This document shows positions 1 to 13,815 of a stretch of DNA of 46,742 bases, piece by piece. The position numbers and the translations under genes are program-made. The stretch is from JADCGM01 sp943368345 (GTDB lineage Bacteria > Pseudomonadota > Alphaproteobacteria > Sphingomonadales > Sphingomonadaceae): positions 1-46,742 of the forward strand of contig CALRKY020000024.1 in the NCBI GenBank assembly GCA_943368345.1, given 5' to 3'. The notes under the pieces are model-generated. The model ran no database searches. It was not told the origin of the DNA and was given only the letters and a program-made list of their open reading frames with translations. Within the stretch, counting starts at the first letter, position 1. Every line of letters starts with the position of its first letter.

Positions 1-85
1 CCGCTGTCGTCCCACCCTGCGCCAAGACGATCTCGGCTTCACGCAGCTTGCCGATAATCTCTTCCGGCTTGTGCCTCTTGCCCAT
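1..85 (-). CDS. IS3-family transposase OrfA, N-terminal fragment
   Basis: Twenty-eight codons are visible, starting ATG at 85 and continuing past the window edge. The N-terminus MGKRHKPEEIIGKLREAE is typical of the helix-turn-helix OrfA of IS3-family elements, which binds the element ends and is fused to the catalytic OrfB by frameshifting. AAGGAG lies just upstream of the ATG. Only the beginning can be read, so intactness is unknown. Confidence 0.85.
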   Translation of the reverse strand, partial: MGKRHKPEEIIGKLREAEIVLAQGGTTA

Positions 86-148
86 TCCCAAACTCCTTCA
101 TGATCCAAAATAACAGAGATTTTGGACCACTCTGAAGGGGGCAGATCA
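1..148 (-). mobile_element. IS3-family insertion sequence, left end (partial)
   Basis: The first 148 bases are the 5' end of an insertion sequence that runs off the left edge. On the minus strand it starts with TGATCTGCCCCC, followed by a short leader with a ribosome binding site (AAGGAG) and the start of an OrfA-type transposase. The junction at about 148 is inferred because the tyrosine recombinase reading frame resumes at 149. The other end, the target duplication and orfB lie outside the window. Confidence 0.8.
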
Positions 149-262
149 CTCGGCCATAAGAACATCCAGACCACCACCAATTTCTATGTGGGGCTGGAGA
201 CAGAGGAGGCATTCGCGCGCTATCACGAAACGCTCCGTGCTCGCGGAGGAATCTCGTCGTGA
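149..262 (+). pseudogene. Tyrosine recombinase, 3' remnant cut by the IS
   Basis: Frame from 149 to the TGA at 260-262 encodes 37 residues beginning LGHKNIQTTTNFY. This is the C-terminal box of tyrosine recombinases: the second catalytic histidine region (LGH) followed ten residues later by the nucleophilic tyrosine. It starts exactly where the IS3-type sequence ends, so the rest of the gene was separated by the insertion or lies left of the window. Its stop overlaps the GTG start of the next recombinase (GTGA), so the two were one translational unit. It cannot make a working enzyme from this fragment alone. Confidence 0.85.
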
Positions 263-1343
263 TCCAGCGACTTCTTTTTGACGTTCTGCCGAAAAATGAG
301 TGGGACGCGGTCTACGCAATCGAGTGGACGGACGCCGTGCAGACACGGAGGACTTTTGACTTCGAGAATGGTGGTCCTTTGAGGAACCACTCGCGCGAAG
401 ATCTCGCTAGGTTTCAGACCGCCTTTGGCAGGTGGCTGGGCTATTTGCGGCACGTCGGACTCCAGACGACGGATGGGTTCGCAATGCTACAAGAGCCCAC
501 CGCACTTGGTGGCTTTATCGACCAGCTCGCGTATGTCGCTCCCTGCACCGCCCGAGGATACATCACCGATCTTCGAACCGCCGTGAGGACCGCCCGGCCA
601 TACGGCGACTTTGATCGATTGGACTCTGCGTGTCGCTATTTCTGGCGGACTGCGAAGCCAACGAAGGACAAGGCCAGCCTTCTGGTCCCAGCTCGCAGCT
701 TGTTTGACTATGGCTTCGAGCTCATGTCCCGCGCTTCGCGTCGCAACACCGGACTTCAGCGCGCGACGCAGTTCCGCGATGGCCTGATGATTGCCGTGCT
801 CATTGCGTCTGTTGTGCGCCTCAAGAACTTTGCATCGACTACGATCGATGATCATCTTTCGAGAGCAGCCGGACGCTACCATTTACACTTCCGCGCGAAA
901 GAGGTGAAGTCGAAGCTCCCTCTTGAGATTCCCCTGCCTATCGAACTGACAAATCCTATCGACGAATGGTTGGAAGAATATCGCTCCGAGTTTTTGCGAC
1001 GGCGGGGGCGCTGGTATCATCCGCATGACGCACGTCACCTGTGGATCTCGGAGAGCGGCGCGCCTTATCGATCCGGGACGCAAATCGGCGCGCGCATCGT
1101 CCGGCTGACGTCGCAGCGCTTCAATAAGGACATCACCGCGCACATTTTTCGCGACATAGCTGCAACGTCGATTGCGATCGAACAGTCGGAACAAGTTGGT
1201 ATCATCAAGCCGGTCCTGGGTCACACGGACATAAGGACAGGCGAGCGATTTTATAATCAAGCCAGCTCATTTTCGGCGGGGCTGGCGTTTCTGCATGCGG
1301 TCGGTCGACTTCGCCCGGCCAATGCACATGTGGAGGAACTCTG

Positions 1344-1344
<1 letters not shown>
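259..1344 (+). CDS. Tyrosine recombinase / site-specific integrase
   Basis: 361-residue protein with a GTG start that overlaps the previous recombinase stop. Residues about 45-125 look like the SAM-like core-binding domain. The catalytic domain follows: R187 (in SVVRLKNF), a lysine-rich beta segment near 214-219, H295 and R298 (HIFR), H322 (LGH) and the nucleophile Y332 (RFYNQ). All main catalytic residues of the family are present, so it should cut and rejoin DNA through a 3'-phosphotyrosine. The stop TGA shares one base with the ATG of the serine recombinase downstream, implying coupled translation. The sequence appears lower in GC than the housekeeping genes, in keeping with transfer. The att site it acts on cannot be told from sequence alone. 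Confidence 0.85.
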
Positions 1345-3023
<1,679 letters not shown>

Positions 3024-3087
3024 GTGAAGTCTTTATGCAGTCCAATGACTTGTGAATGGGCTACCCCCACCGCACCGGCTTCAAAGC

Positions 3088-3202
3088 CTGGCGACGACCT
3101 ACTCTTCCATCGCTTAAGCGATAGTACCATCGGCGCTGTCTGGTTTCACGGCCGAGTTCGGGATGGGATCGGGTGGGTCACAGACGCTATGGTCACCAAG
3201 CT
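3088..3202 (-). rRNA. rrf: 5S ribosomal RNA
   Basis: About 115 bases on the minus strand, beginning near AGCTTGGTGACCATAGCG and ending GTAGGTCGTCGCCAGG. The ends pair (CTTGG.../...CCAGG region) as expected. It lies between 23S and tRNA-fMet. Ends are good to a few bases. Confidence 0.95.
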
Positions 3203-3282
3203 ATGAAGCAGGTGCGGTGGGGTATGAAATCGATGTTGTTCCGTGCAGTTTTACAATCAGGTCTGTCGATGAACGTGCAGAC

Positions 3283-6078
<2,796 letters not shown>

Positions 6079-6250
6079 AGTCTACACATCCAACGACAAA
6101 GCTGACCGACCAAGATCGCACAAGTGCGACTTTGCCGTTCGCGTTGCCGCAAACATGCAGATAAAACCTCAGCCTGATATATTGGTGTGTCAAACCTCTG
6201 ATGAGGATCGATACACCGTATTCACGGCATCGATTTCAAAACCCATTCAC

Positions 6251-6265
6251 AATGTCAAAGAAGTG
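6251..6265 (-). promoter_or_regulatory. boxA-like antitermination site in the rrn spacer
   Basis: On the minus strand CACTTCTTTGACATT, in the spacer between tRNA-Ala and 23S. It matches the core of boxA elements (CTTTGACA), where NusB/NusE load to keep RNA polymerase in antitermination mode. The match is by eye. Confidence 0.6.
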
Positions 6266-6352
6266 CGGATCCTTGCGGATCCTGACCGGCCGTGGCCGGA
6301 TAGCTTGTCTTCATTCCTGGAGTGTACCTGCGGCCAGCCGTTCGGCGGCGCA

Positions 6353-6428
6353 TGGTGGAGCCTGTCGGGATCGAACCGACGACCTCAAGCTTGCAAAGCT
6401 AGCGCTCTCCCAACTGAGCTAAGGCCCC
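6353..6428 (-). tRNA. tRNA-Ala (TGC)
   Basis: 76 bases on the minus strand including encoded CCA. It begins GGGGCCTTAGCTCAG, has anticodon TGC within GCTTTGCAAG, and GGTTCGATCC in the T arm. It is the second spacer tRNA of the rrn operon, as usual in alphaproteobacteria. Confidence 0.97.
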
Positions 6429-6468
6429 TTGGTGCGTTCGCTTGCGGTCATTGCTGACCGAAAAAGCA

Positions 6469-6545
<77 letters not shown>

Positions 6546-6717
6546 CCGCTTCGCCATAGGCTATGGCGGGCAGGCCCGATAGCCGTCAGGCGGCTTATTC
6601 TTCGCAACCCGAAAGGGCGGCGGAGAAATCTCCAGGATGAAGGGACATGAGGACGGCGGCAATGTTCTTTGGAGCGGCTGACGCACTTCCGAGCAAGCTC
6701 GGCGCAGTACAGCCAAT

Positions 6718-8210
<1,493 letters not shown>

Positions 8211-8431
8211 CATGTGCGACCAGCAATCCGGATGGAATTCCGAAAGGCTGACCGATCAAGGAGCTGTTCCTAAAGTCTGCACAACGTTCACTTGGCTACC
8301 AGCCCCGAAAGGCTGGCATCATGTGGTTACGTATTAAGACATGTAAGACAGCGATTGTTTAACCACGCTTGTCCAGCCCTTGAGCGCTGGAGGCGTGGAC
8401 CGCCGTCCACATGTCCCTTCATCTATTCCTA

Positions 8432-8446
8432 CAATGAGAAAGAGCG
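8432..8446 (-). promoter_or_regulatory. boxA-like site in the rrn leader
   Basis: On the minus strand CGCTCTTTCTCATTG, about 100 bases after the predicted transcription start and ahead of 16S. GCTCTTT is the boxA core used by the Nus antitermination complex. By-eye match. Confidence 0.6.
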
Positions 8447-8547
8447 AAACGTTCCTCTGCCCCGGTTCTTGCGATCCAGGGAAAAACCCGTTGGTTTTTC
8501 AGAGGCCCCGCACCGTTCCAGCAGGGCTGGGTCGGCGAAGGAGGCGG

Positions 8548-8577
8548 GTTATATGCCCGGTCCCGCCGGACCGTCAA
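8548..8577 (-). promoter_or_regulatory. rrn operon sigma-70 promoter
   Basis: Minus strand: -35 TTGACG (8572-8577) and -10 TATAAC (8548-8553) with an 18-base spacer, followed by a GC-rich discriminator as in stringently controlled promoters. An A-run (GCAAAAACAGG) just upstream of -35 could act as an UP element. It is the best promoter match in the window and is well placed for the rRNA genes; start of transcription near 8541. Confidence 0.8.
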
Positions 8578-8858
8578 CCTGTTTTTGCAGGCTGCCAGGA
8601 ACTAAATTCCCATGACAAACACCGCCGCGTCAATTCGAACCGTTGCACCAAACCTCTTTGGGGAGGGTTCGTACAAGGTCCGATTAAGTGGTTGGGCGGT
8701 GGGGAGGAACCCCGGGACCGGCCCGACCCGCGTCGGATGGCGGCTATCTGGCGATCCAAGCGCGCCCGGTCAAGCATTAATGTTGCACAGCAGCGTAATA
8801 ATCGTGCGCTACGCTGGTTGGCTGGCCTGATTTGCCGCTTTGGCGTAAGCGAATCGCC

Positions 8859-10298
8859 ATGGAAGAAACCAGCTTTCGGGACCGGGTCCGGCACGCGGTG
8901 TTCTGGCGCGCCGGCACGCAGATCGCACAGCAGGCGGTCCAATGGGCCCTGACGCTGCTGGTCATCCGACTGCTCCATCCGGCCGACTACGGCCTGCTCG
9001 CCATGGCGGAAGTGGTGACATCTTTCCTGACAATCCTGGCGTTTCAGGGCATTTCCAGCGCCGTCGTGCAGGCCCCGAACATCACGGAGCGGCAGATTCG
9101 GCAGTTCTTTGGGCTGCTCATTGTGGTGAATACCGCACTGGCGCTGACCCAGATCGGCCTCGCCCCCTTGGCGGCGGCCTTCTACCGGCAGCCGATCATC
9201 GCCGACATTTTGCGGGTGCAAGCGCTTCTGTACCTGCTGCTGCCGTTCATTTCGCTACCAGTGGCGCTGGCGAGTCGGCGACTCGACTTCAAGAAGCCGG
9301 CACTGGTGCATTTCGTTGCCATGGTCAGCTCCGGCCTCCTCGTGCTGGGGATGGCCTGGCAGGGCTACGGTGTTTGGGCGCTGATCGGTGGCACGATCAT
9401 GCTTCACATTGTCCGGGCACTCGGCATGGCGATTGCCCACCGCTGGCTGATTTGGCCGGAATTCCGGTTCGATGGACTGGGGGAACTGATTCGCTACGGC
9501 GCAACCGTGATGATGAATTCCATTCTCTGGCTGATCTATGCGCAGGCCGACGTGTTCATCGGCGGGCGCTACCTTCGACCGGCTGACATCGGACTATATA
9601 CCGAGGCACTGTTCCTGTCGGCGCTTCCGGTCACCAAATTCATTCCGGCGCTGAACGAGGTTGGTGCGAGCGCCTATGCCCGCATCCAGCATGACGCGGC
9701 GGCGGTTCGCTGGAACCTGACCCGCGCCTCCGGCCTGGTCGCCACCCTGACTTTTCCGATTTTCTTCGGTCTTGCCGCCGTCGCCCATGTCTTTGTGCCG
9801 GTGGTCATGGGGCAGCAGTGGATCGAATCGATCCCGTTCATCGAAACCATAGCCTACGCGATGCCGCTCTATGCCCTGTCGAGTCTGTTGCCGGCGGCGG
9901 TGAACGCGCTTGGCCAGCCCCGGGTGCAGACCGGCAATGCGCTGATCGGGTTGGTGATCATGCCGCTGGCCTTTCTGATCGGGGTGCAGTTCGGCAGCAT
10001 CGGCCTCGCCCGGGCCTGGCTCATCGGCTACCCGATTCTCTACGCCATCACCTCAACCCGCTCGCTCGCCGTCGTAGGTGCCAGCCACGCCGATTTCCTC
10101 CGCCCCACGCTTCCGGCGCTCATCTGTTCGGGGTTGATGACGGCGGCACTGTTCGGGGCGCGCCAATGGATCGGTGCGGAACCCTCTGTCCTGCTGTTGC
10201 TCACCTATATTCTGATCGGCGTTGCGACCTATGCTGCAACACTTTGGGTGTTGTTCCCGGATACACGGCGCGGCCTGATTGCCCTCGCCCGCCGCTAG
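8859..10298 (+). CDS. Lipopolysaccharide/polysaccharide flippase (Wzx/MOP type)
   Basis: 479 residues from the ATG at 8859; a TTG nine codons upstream would also be open but is less likely. The protein is highly hydrophobic, with about a dozen membrane segments. The N-terminal pattern (VFWRAGTQIAQQAVQWALTL, then LLHPADYGLLAMAEV) is typical of the WzxC-like branch of the polysaccharide biosynthesis family, which flips lipid-linked sugar units across the inner membrane. No glycosyltransferase genes adjoin it, so the substrate cannot be guessed. It is divergent from the rrn operon and convergent with the CBS gene. Confidence 0.8.
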   Translation: MEETSFRDRVRHAVFWRAGTQIAQQAVQWALTLLVIRLLHPADYGLLAMAEVVTSFLTILAFQGISSAVVQAPNITERQIRQFFGLLIVVNTALALTQIGLAPLAAAFYRQPIIADILRVQALLYLLLPFISLPVALASRRLDFKKPALVHFVAMVSSGLLVLGMAWQGYGVWALIGGTIMLHIVRALGMAIAHRWLIWPEFRFDGLGELIRYGATVMMNSILWLIYAQADVFIGGRYLRPADIGLYTEALFLSALPVTKFIPALNEVGASAYARIQHDAAAVRWNLTRASGLVATLTFPIFFGLAAVAHVFVPVVMGQQWIESIPFIETIAYAMPLYALSSLLPAAVNALGQPRVQTGNALIGLVIMPLAFLIGVQFGSIGLARAWLIGYPILYAITSTRSLAVVGASHADFLRPTLPALICSGLMTAALFGARQWIGAEPSVLLLLTYILIGVATYAATLWVLFPDTRRGLIALARR

Positions 10299-10304
10299 GG
10301 CTGA

Positions 10305-10730
10305 TCAGGACGAGATATATTCCTTCAGCAGCCCGGCCTCATGTTCGGCATCGTCGATTCGCCGTTTGACCAGATCACCGATCGACACGATGCCGACCAG
10401 CTTCTCCCCATCTACAACCGGCAAATGGCGGATTCGCCGTTCGGTCATCAGGCCAAGCGCCGACCCGACCGAATCAGTGGGAGCAACAGTCAACACCCTT
10501 GCCGTCATGATGTCCCGGGCCTTGGCCTCCAGAATCGCTGCCCCTTTCTCGTGCAGGCATTTCACCACATCGCGTTCCGACACCACCCCGGCAATCCGGT
10601 CAGCATCGACCACGATCAGCGCGCCGATCCGGTGCTCGTGCAACAGAGAGACGACGTCGTGAATGGTCAGGTCGCCGGTTACGGTGGTGACCGCATTGCC
10701 CTTTTCCCGCAAAATGGATGCTATCGTCAT
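10305..10730 (-). CDS. Paired CBS-domain protein
   Basis: 141 residues with the start chosen at the ATG at 10730 because GGAGGATTT lies at ribosome-binding distance. Two CBS motifs are visible: residues about 10-60 (DVVSLLHEHRIGALIVVD, GVVSERDVVK) and about 75-130 (SALGLMTERRIRHLPVVD, GIVSIGDLVK). CBS pairs bind adenine nucleotides such as AMP or ATP and act as energy sensors. Stand-alone proteins of this size are common in alphaproteobacteria, and their partner is usually unknown. It ends six bases from the flippase stop on the other strand. Confidence 0.85.
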   Translation of the reverse strand: MTIASILREKGNAVTTVTGDLTIHDVVSLLHEHRIGALIVVDADRIAGVVSERDVVKCLHEKGAAILEAKARDIMTARVLTVAPTDSVGSALGLMTERRIRHLPVVDGEKLVGIVSIGDLVKRRIDDAEHEAGLLKEYISS

Positions 10731-10797
10731 CGACAAATCCTCCCGCGCGCGAGTCGTTGCGTTGATAGTCGCCAATCCGGCATGCAAAGGAAAGCCC

Positions 10798-11073
10798 ATG
10801 CTCAAACATCTGTCGGTGGCTGACCGTCGTCGCTTCTGGCGGTTGATGGCTTTGATGACGGCGCTGGCGCTTGCCGGAGTCGCCGGGGTGCTCGCCTATC
10901 TGCATCAGATCGGGGAGCCGCTGCGCTTTCATTTTGTCGTGGCGATCAGCGTGGGCGTCGGCCTGTCAATGCTGCTCGCCGCCGCGTTGATGGGGCTGGT
11001 ATTCATCAGCAACCGGTCTGGCCATGACCAAGCCGTTGCGGCCGACAAAAGTGGGAAGGACCTAAATGCGTAG
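10798..11073 (+). CDS. Small two-helix membrane protein, function unknown
   Basis: 91 residues from the ATG at 10798, with AAAGGAAAG as ribosome binding site. Two hydrophobic segments are clear: about residues 15-35 (LMALMTALALAGVAGVLAYL) and 45-70 (FHFVVAISVGVGLSMLLAAA region). The tail is short and charged, so both ends probably face the cytoplasm. The stop overlaps the start of the thioesterase gene (ATGCGTAG), so the two are translated together. I do not recognise a named family. Confidence 0.75.
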   Translation: MLKHLSVADRRRFWRLMALMTALALAGVAGVLAYLHQIGEPLRFHFVVAISVGVGLSMLLAAALMGLVFISNRSGHDQAVAADKSGKDLNA

Positions 11074-11437
11074 TCCCGACGATCCGGTCCTGCGGGTGGT
11101 TCCCCGTCGCGAGGATATCAATTCCAACGGCCATATCTTTGGCGGCTGGATCCTCAGCCAAATGGATATCGCCGCCGGTATTACGGCGGGACGGCGGGCC
11201 AGAGGGGCGGTCGCAACCGTAGCTGTCGATGCGATGAAATTCCTGCGGCCGATCCTGATGGGTGATGTGCTGTCGATCTACACCGACGTCGAGCGGGTCG
11301 GGCGGACATCGATGGCGGTGATGGTCAGGGTCACCGCACAACGGCGCGGCGGTTCCGAAGAACTCGCCGTCACCGAGGGGCTGTTCACAATGGTGGCACT
11401 GGGCGAGGACCATCGTCCCCGCCCAGTTGATCGTTAG
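11066..11437 (+). CDS. YciA-type acyl-CoA thioesterase
   Basis: 123-residue single hotdog-fold protein. The segment DINSNGHIFGGWILSQMD is the family signature: the N/G region and the catalytic aspartate of the YciA/BFIT branch, which hydrolyses medium- and long-chain acyl-CoA. GGAAGGA precedes the ATG. It overlaps the small membrane protein upstream, and its stop overlaps the porin stop on the opposite strand by three bases, leaving no room for an intergenic terminator. Confidence 0.85.
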   Translation: MRSPDDPVLRVVPRREDINSNGHIFGGWILSQMDIAAGITAGRRARGAVATVAVDAMKFLRPILMGDVLSIYTDVERVGRTSMAVMVRVTAQRRGGSEELAVTEGLFTMVALGEDHRPRPVDR

Positions 11438-12876
11438 AAGTCGAAGGCGGCGCGGAGCATTGCGGCGCTGAAGTTATAGTCGCGATTAACGACCGATTCG
11501 GTGCTGACCGGAATGACCGTCGCCGACCGTGGTCCGCCCTTGACGACGCCGTAGGTATATTGCGCCGTGAAACGGACATAGTCGATCGGCTGCCAGATCA
11601 AGCTGGCGAGGTAGCCGGTCTGGGTGCCGCCGTTGACGAAGTTCGGTGCCGTCACTTGGGTTGGCAGCGTTGCCCCTGTCGAGTCGGTCAAGTCGAGATA
11701 GTCATAACGGGCGTTGATCTGGAACGCGCCCCAACCGCCCTTATCGAACGGGTTGAGCACCTTGGTACGGTCCCAAGTTCCGCTCTTGTAGCCGCGTGAT
11801 TCGCCGGTCAGCCAATAACCTGCCTCAGCATAGAAACCGAAGAAACTTGGGTCACCATTGGTACGGACGCCGGTGGTTGTATCACGACCAGGCAGAACAT
11901 CAGGTACGCGGATGGCATCGACTTTGTTGTACTGCCCCTCAGCTGTGAAATGCAGAGGACCAAAAATACCGATGAACTCAAGTCCGTAGATATCGTCGCC
12001 TTGGGCTGCGATTGAACCGGTATCTACAAATCGGAAACCAGCGTTCTGCGTGAAAGGACGCGCCCGGTATTGAAAGCTCGAGACGTTGGTCTGAAACTTC
12101 CGATGCTGGAAATTGGCCCCGAAATGCAGCTGACCGCCCATTGCCTGCGGAGCATAGACGGCGCGACCGGCAAGGATGAAATCATCATTGTCAGTGTTCG
12201 CGGTGATCGTGTCGTTGAACGCACCAACGTCGAATTTGAACAGGCCGTCTTTGGACGTGTAATTGACCGCAACCCCGAGTCGGCGGGCATTGTTAAAAGC
12301 CTCGTTAAATTGGGCCCGCTCGGTGAATGAAATGTACCGCGAGCTGGTAATCTGCTCAAGGCCATCAAGGCTTTCGAAATTTCCGATGGTTACGCCGAAC
12401 TGCGAACTCGGATTTTTATAGGAAAGAACAACGTCACCAAATCCGACACTCGCATTGGCGAAATCAAACTCTGCCTTGTAGCCAAAACCGCCTGGAAGAC
12501 CGCCCTCGACACCGAGGCGAACACGACGAACGCGGGTGCTGGCTCCGAATTCCTTGGAGGCGATCCGGTTGTCCGGATTCTCGACATAAGCTGCGTCGTA
12601 CATCATTCGGCCACGAATCTTGAACTTGAAATTGCTTCCAGCAAATTCCGGAGCACCCTTCCAAGTCGGTGAAGAAGTCTTCACCTGCTTTTTCAGCTCT
12701 TCGATCTGGGCCTGCATGGCTTCGATCTGGGCGCTCAGGAATTCGGCCTGGGCTGCAGCTTCCTCAGCCGTCGGTGGAGCCTCCGGAGCCGGGTCAGTCT
12801 GCGCCAGTGCCGGCGCGGCAGCGAACGCTGTCAATGCGGTCGCGCCCATCAGCGCCTTCAGCCAAGTCCGTGTCAT
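11434..12876 (-). CDS. OprO/OprP-type phosphate-selective porin
   Basis: 480 residues from the ATG at 12876 (AAAGGGAC upstream). A signal peptide of about 25 residues ends AAAPALAQ. It is followed by a proline-rich linker and a coiled coil (AQAEFLSAQIEAMQAQIEELK, about residues 38-65), then a beta-barrel domain rich in alternating aromatic strands and ending in phenylalanine (AAFDF), the usual outer-membrane sorting signal. This layout is that of the OprO/P family in the outer membrane. Substrate could be phosphate, polyphosphate or another anion. A possible Pho box lies upstream. Confidence 0.85.
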   Translation of the reverse strand: MTRTWLKALMGATALTAFAAAPALAQTDPAPEAPPTAEEAAAQAEFLSAQIEAMQAQIEELKKQVKTSSPTWKGAPEFAGSNFKFKIRGRMMYDAAYVENPDNRIASKEFGASTRVRRVRLGVEGGLPGGFGYKAEFDFANASVGFGDVVLSYKNPSSQFGVTIGNFESLDGLEQITSSRYISFTERAQFNEAFNNARRLGVAVNYTSKDGLFKFDVGAFNDTITANTDNDDFILAGRAVYAPQAMGGQLHFGANFQHRKFQTNVSSFQYRARPFTQNAGFRFVDTGSIAAQGDDIYGLEFIGIFGPLHFTAEGQYNKVDAIRVPDVLPGRDTTTGVRTNGDPSFFGFYAEAGYWLTGESRGYKSGTWDRTKVLNPFDKGGWGAFQINARYDYLDLTDSTGATLPTQVTAPNFVNGGTQTGYLASLIWQPIDYVRFTAQYTYGVVKGGPRSATVIPVSTESVVNRDYNFSAAMLRAAFDF

Positions 12877-12939
12877 CTTGCAGTCCCTTTTTTGGCGGCC
12901 AAGACCGCATCTGTGATGGCTGGGACCTAGGAGAACCGA

Positions 12940-12957
12940 ATGAACACCCCGTGACAG
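12940..12957 (-). promoter_or_regulatory. Possible Pho box upstream of the porin
   Basis: On the minus strand CTGTCAC-GGGG-TGTTCAT: two seven-base half-sites with the four-base spacing of PhoB sites (consensus CTGTCAT, repeated). The first half is 6 of 7, the second weaker. It lies 64 bases ahead of the porin start, and a phosphate porin would be a logical PhoB target. No strong -10 follows. Confidence 0.35.
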
Positions 12958-13013
12958 AAATGTTGCCGTTTGATGACGCGCACGTCGCCGCGACCGGTGT
13001 TGCTGCCCTGCAA

Positions 13014-13048
13014 CAAAAAAACGGCCCGCCCTTTCCCGGGGCAGGCCG
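13014..13048 (-). terminator. Rho-independent terminator after the DUF4167 gene
   Basis: Minus strand: GCGGCCTGCCCC pairs with GGGCGGGCCG across a short AAA loop, with one internal mismatch, followed directly by TTTTTTTG. It lies 25 bases past the stop of the DUF4167 gene. Confidence 0.8.
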
Positions 13049-13072
13049 CTTTGGAACAACGAGCACGCCAGT

Positions 13073-13657
13073 TCAGGCGTCGACAGTCTCCGACACCGAA
13101 GCAGTGTCACGACGCGGACGCCCGCGACGCCGACGCTGCGATGCCATTTCGCTCACCGGTTGCTCGTCGACAATCGCTTCCTCCGGCGCTGCCTCGGGTT
13201 CGTTCACGATGTCCGACTCATTCGCGCGAATGGCGGGCGGCATCCCCTGCGGGGCGGCGTGCGTGACGGTCATGTCGCTGACCCGGATCGGTTCCGGCAT
13301 GTCATAACCGGCATCATCGCCGCCATCGTCATAATAGTCGCGCTGCTGCTGGCGTTGATTCTGCTGCTGCGGACGCTGCTCGTCCTGCCGCTGCCGGAAT
13401 TCATTGACCACCCGGTAATAATGGTCGGCATATTGCAGATAATATTCGGCCGTCACCCGGTCCCCGGCCTGGCTGACGTCCCGCGCCAGCTGCCGGTATT
13501 TTTCCAGCAATTGGACGGCGTTGCCACGAACCCGGACTTCGTTGCGGTTGCCCATGTCGGGGCGTGGACCCGGCACCCGCCCGATCCCCGGACCGCCGCC
13601 GCCATTGCCACCACCGCGACCTCTGCGGCGACCATTTTGACCATTTCGTATCTGCAC
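13073..13657 (-). CDS. DUF4167 domain protein, possible RNA-binding
   Basis: About 194 residues. I prefer the GTG at 13657, which has GAAGG seven bases upstream; the TTG before it is also open. The N-terminus is Arg/Gly/Asn-rich (GRRRGRGGGNGGGG). A short conserved domain follows at about 45-95 (RGNAVQLLEKYRQLARDVSQ, then AEYYLQYADHYYRVVNEF), which defines DUF4167. The rest is low-complexity, Gln- and acid-rich, with a basic RRRRGRPRR stretch near the end. RGG-like ends suggest nucleic-acid binding, which is inference. The family regularly sits beside prmC/prfA in alphaproteobacteria, as here. Confidence 0.85.
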   Translation of the reverse strand: MQIRNGQNGRRRGRGGGNGGGGPGIGRVPGPRPDMGNRNEVRVRGNAVQLLEKYRQLARDVSQAGDRVTAEYYLQYADHYYRVVNEFRQRQDEQRPQQQNQRQQQRDYYDDGGDDAGYDMPEPIRVSDMTVTHAAPQGMPPAIRANESDIVNEPEAAPEEAIVDEQPVSEMASQRRRRGRPRRDTASVSETVDA

Positions 13658-13709
13658 CAAAAATCCTTCATTCCGTAATCGTCGGAAGAGCGCATGACTC
13701 GCAAGCGGA

Positions 13710-13726
13710 GGTCGAACCGTTCGACC
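13710..13726. promoter_or_regulatory. 17-bp palindrome upstream of the DUF4167 gene
   Basis: GGTCGAAC-C-GTTCGACC is a perfect 8-bp inverted repeat with a one-base centre, 53 bases ahead of the DUF4167 start. It could be an operator or a short hairpin in the leader. No T-run follows, so it is not a terminator. Confidence 0.3.
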
Positions 13727-13815
13727 AACTATGGGAAGTCAGCTCCGGGGGATGTCGATCCACCCCGTCAGCACCCTGTGTCTAGCGGTATGCGCGCCAT
13801 ATTCCAAGCGGGTTT

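Larger units (their letters stand above)
8211..8858 (-). other. rrn leader and promoter region, no gene
   Basis: The stretch between 16S and the flippase holds no convincing gene. From 8541 down to 8211 it should be the transcribed rrn leader, with a small hairpin CCAGCC/GGCTGG at about 8300-8317 and a boxA. The strong promoter is at 8548-8577. From 8578 to 8858 I see only upstream sequence that must also carry the unrecognised promoter of the divergent flippase gene. Confidence 0.7.

Noticed and set aside
13712..13726. LexA site at the DUF4167 palindrome
   Set aside because: It contains GAAC and GTTC but with a one-base gap, which fits neither the alphaproteobacterial nor the Gram-positive LexA spacing.
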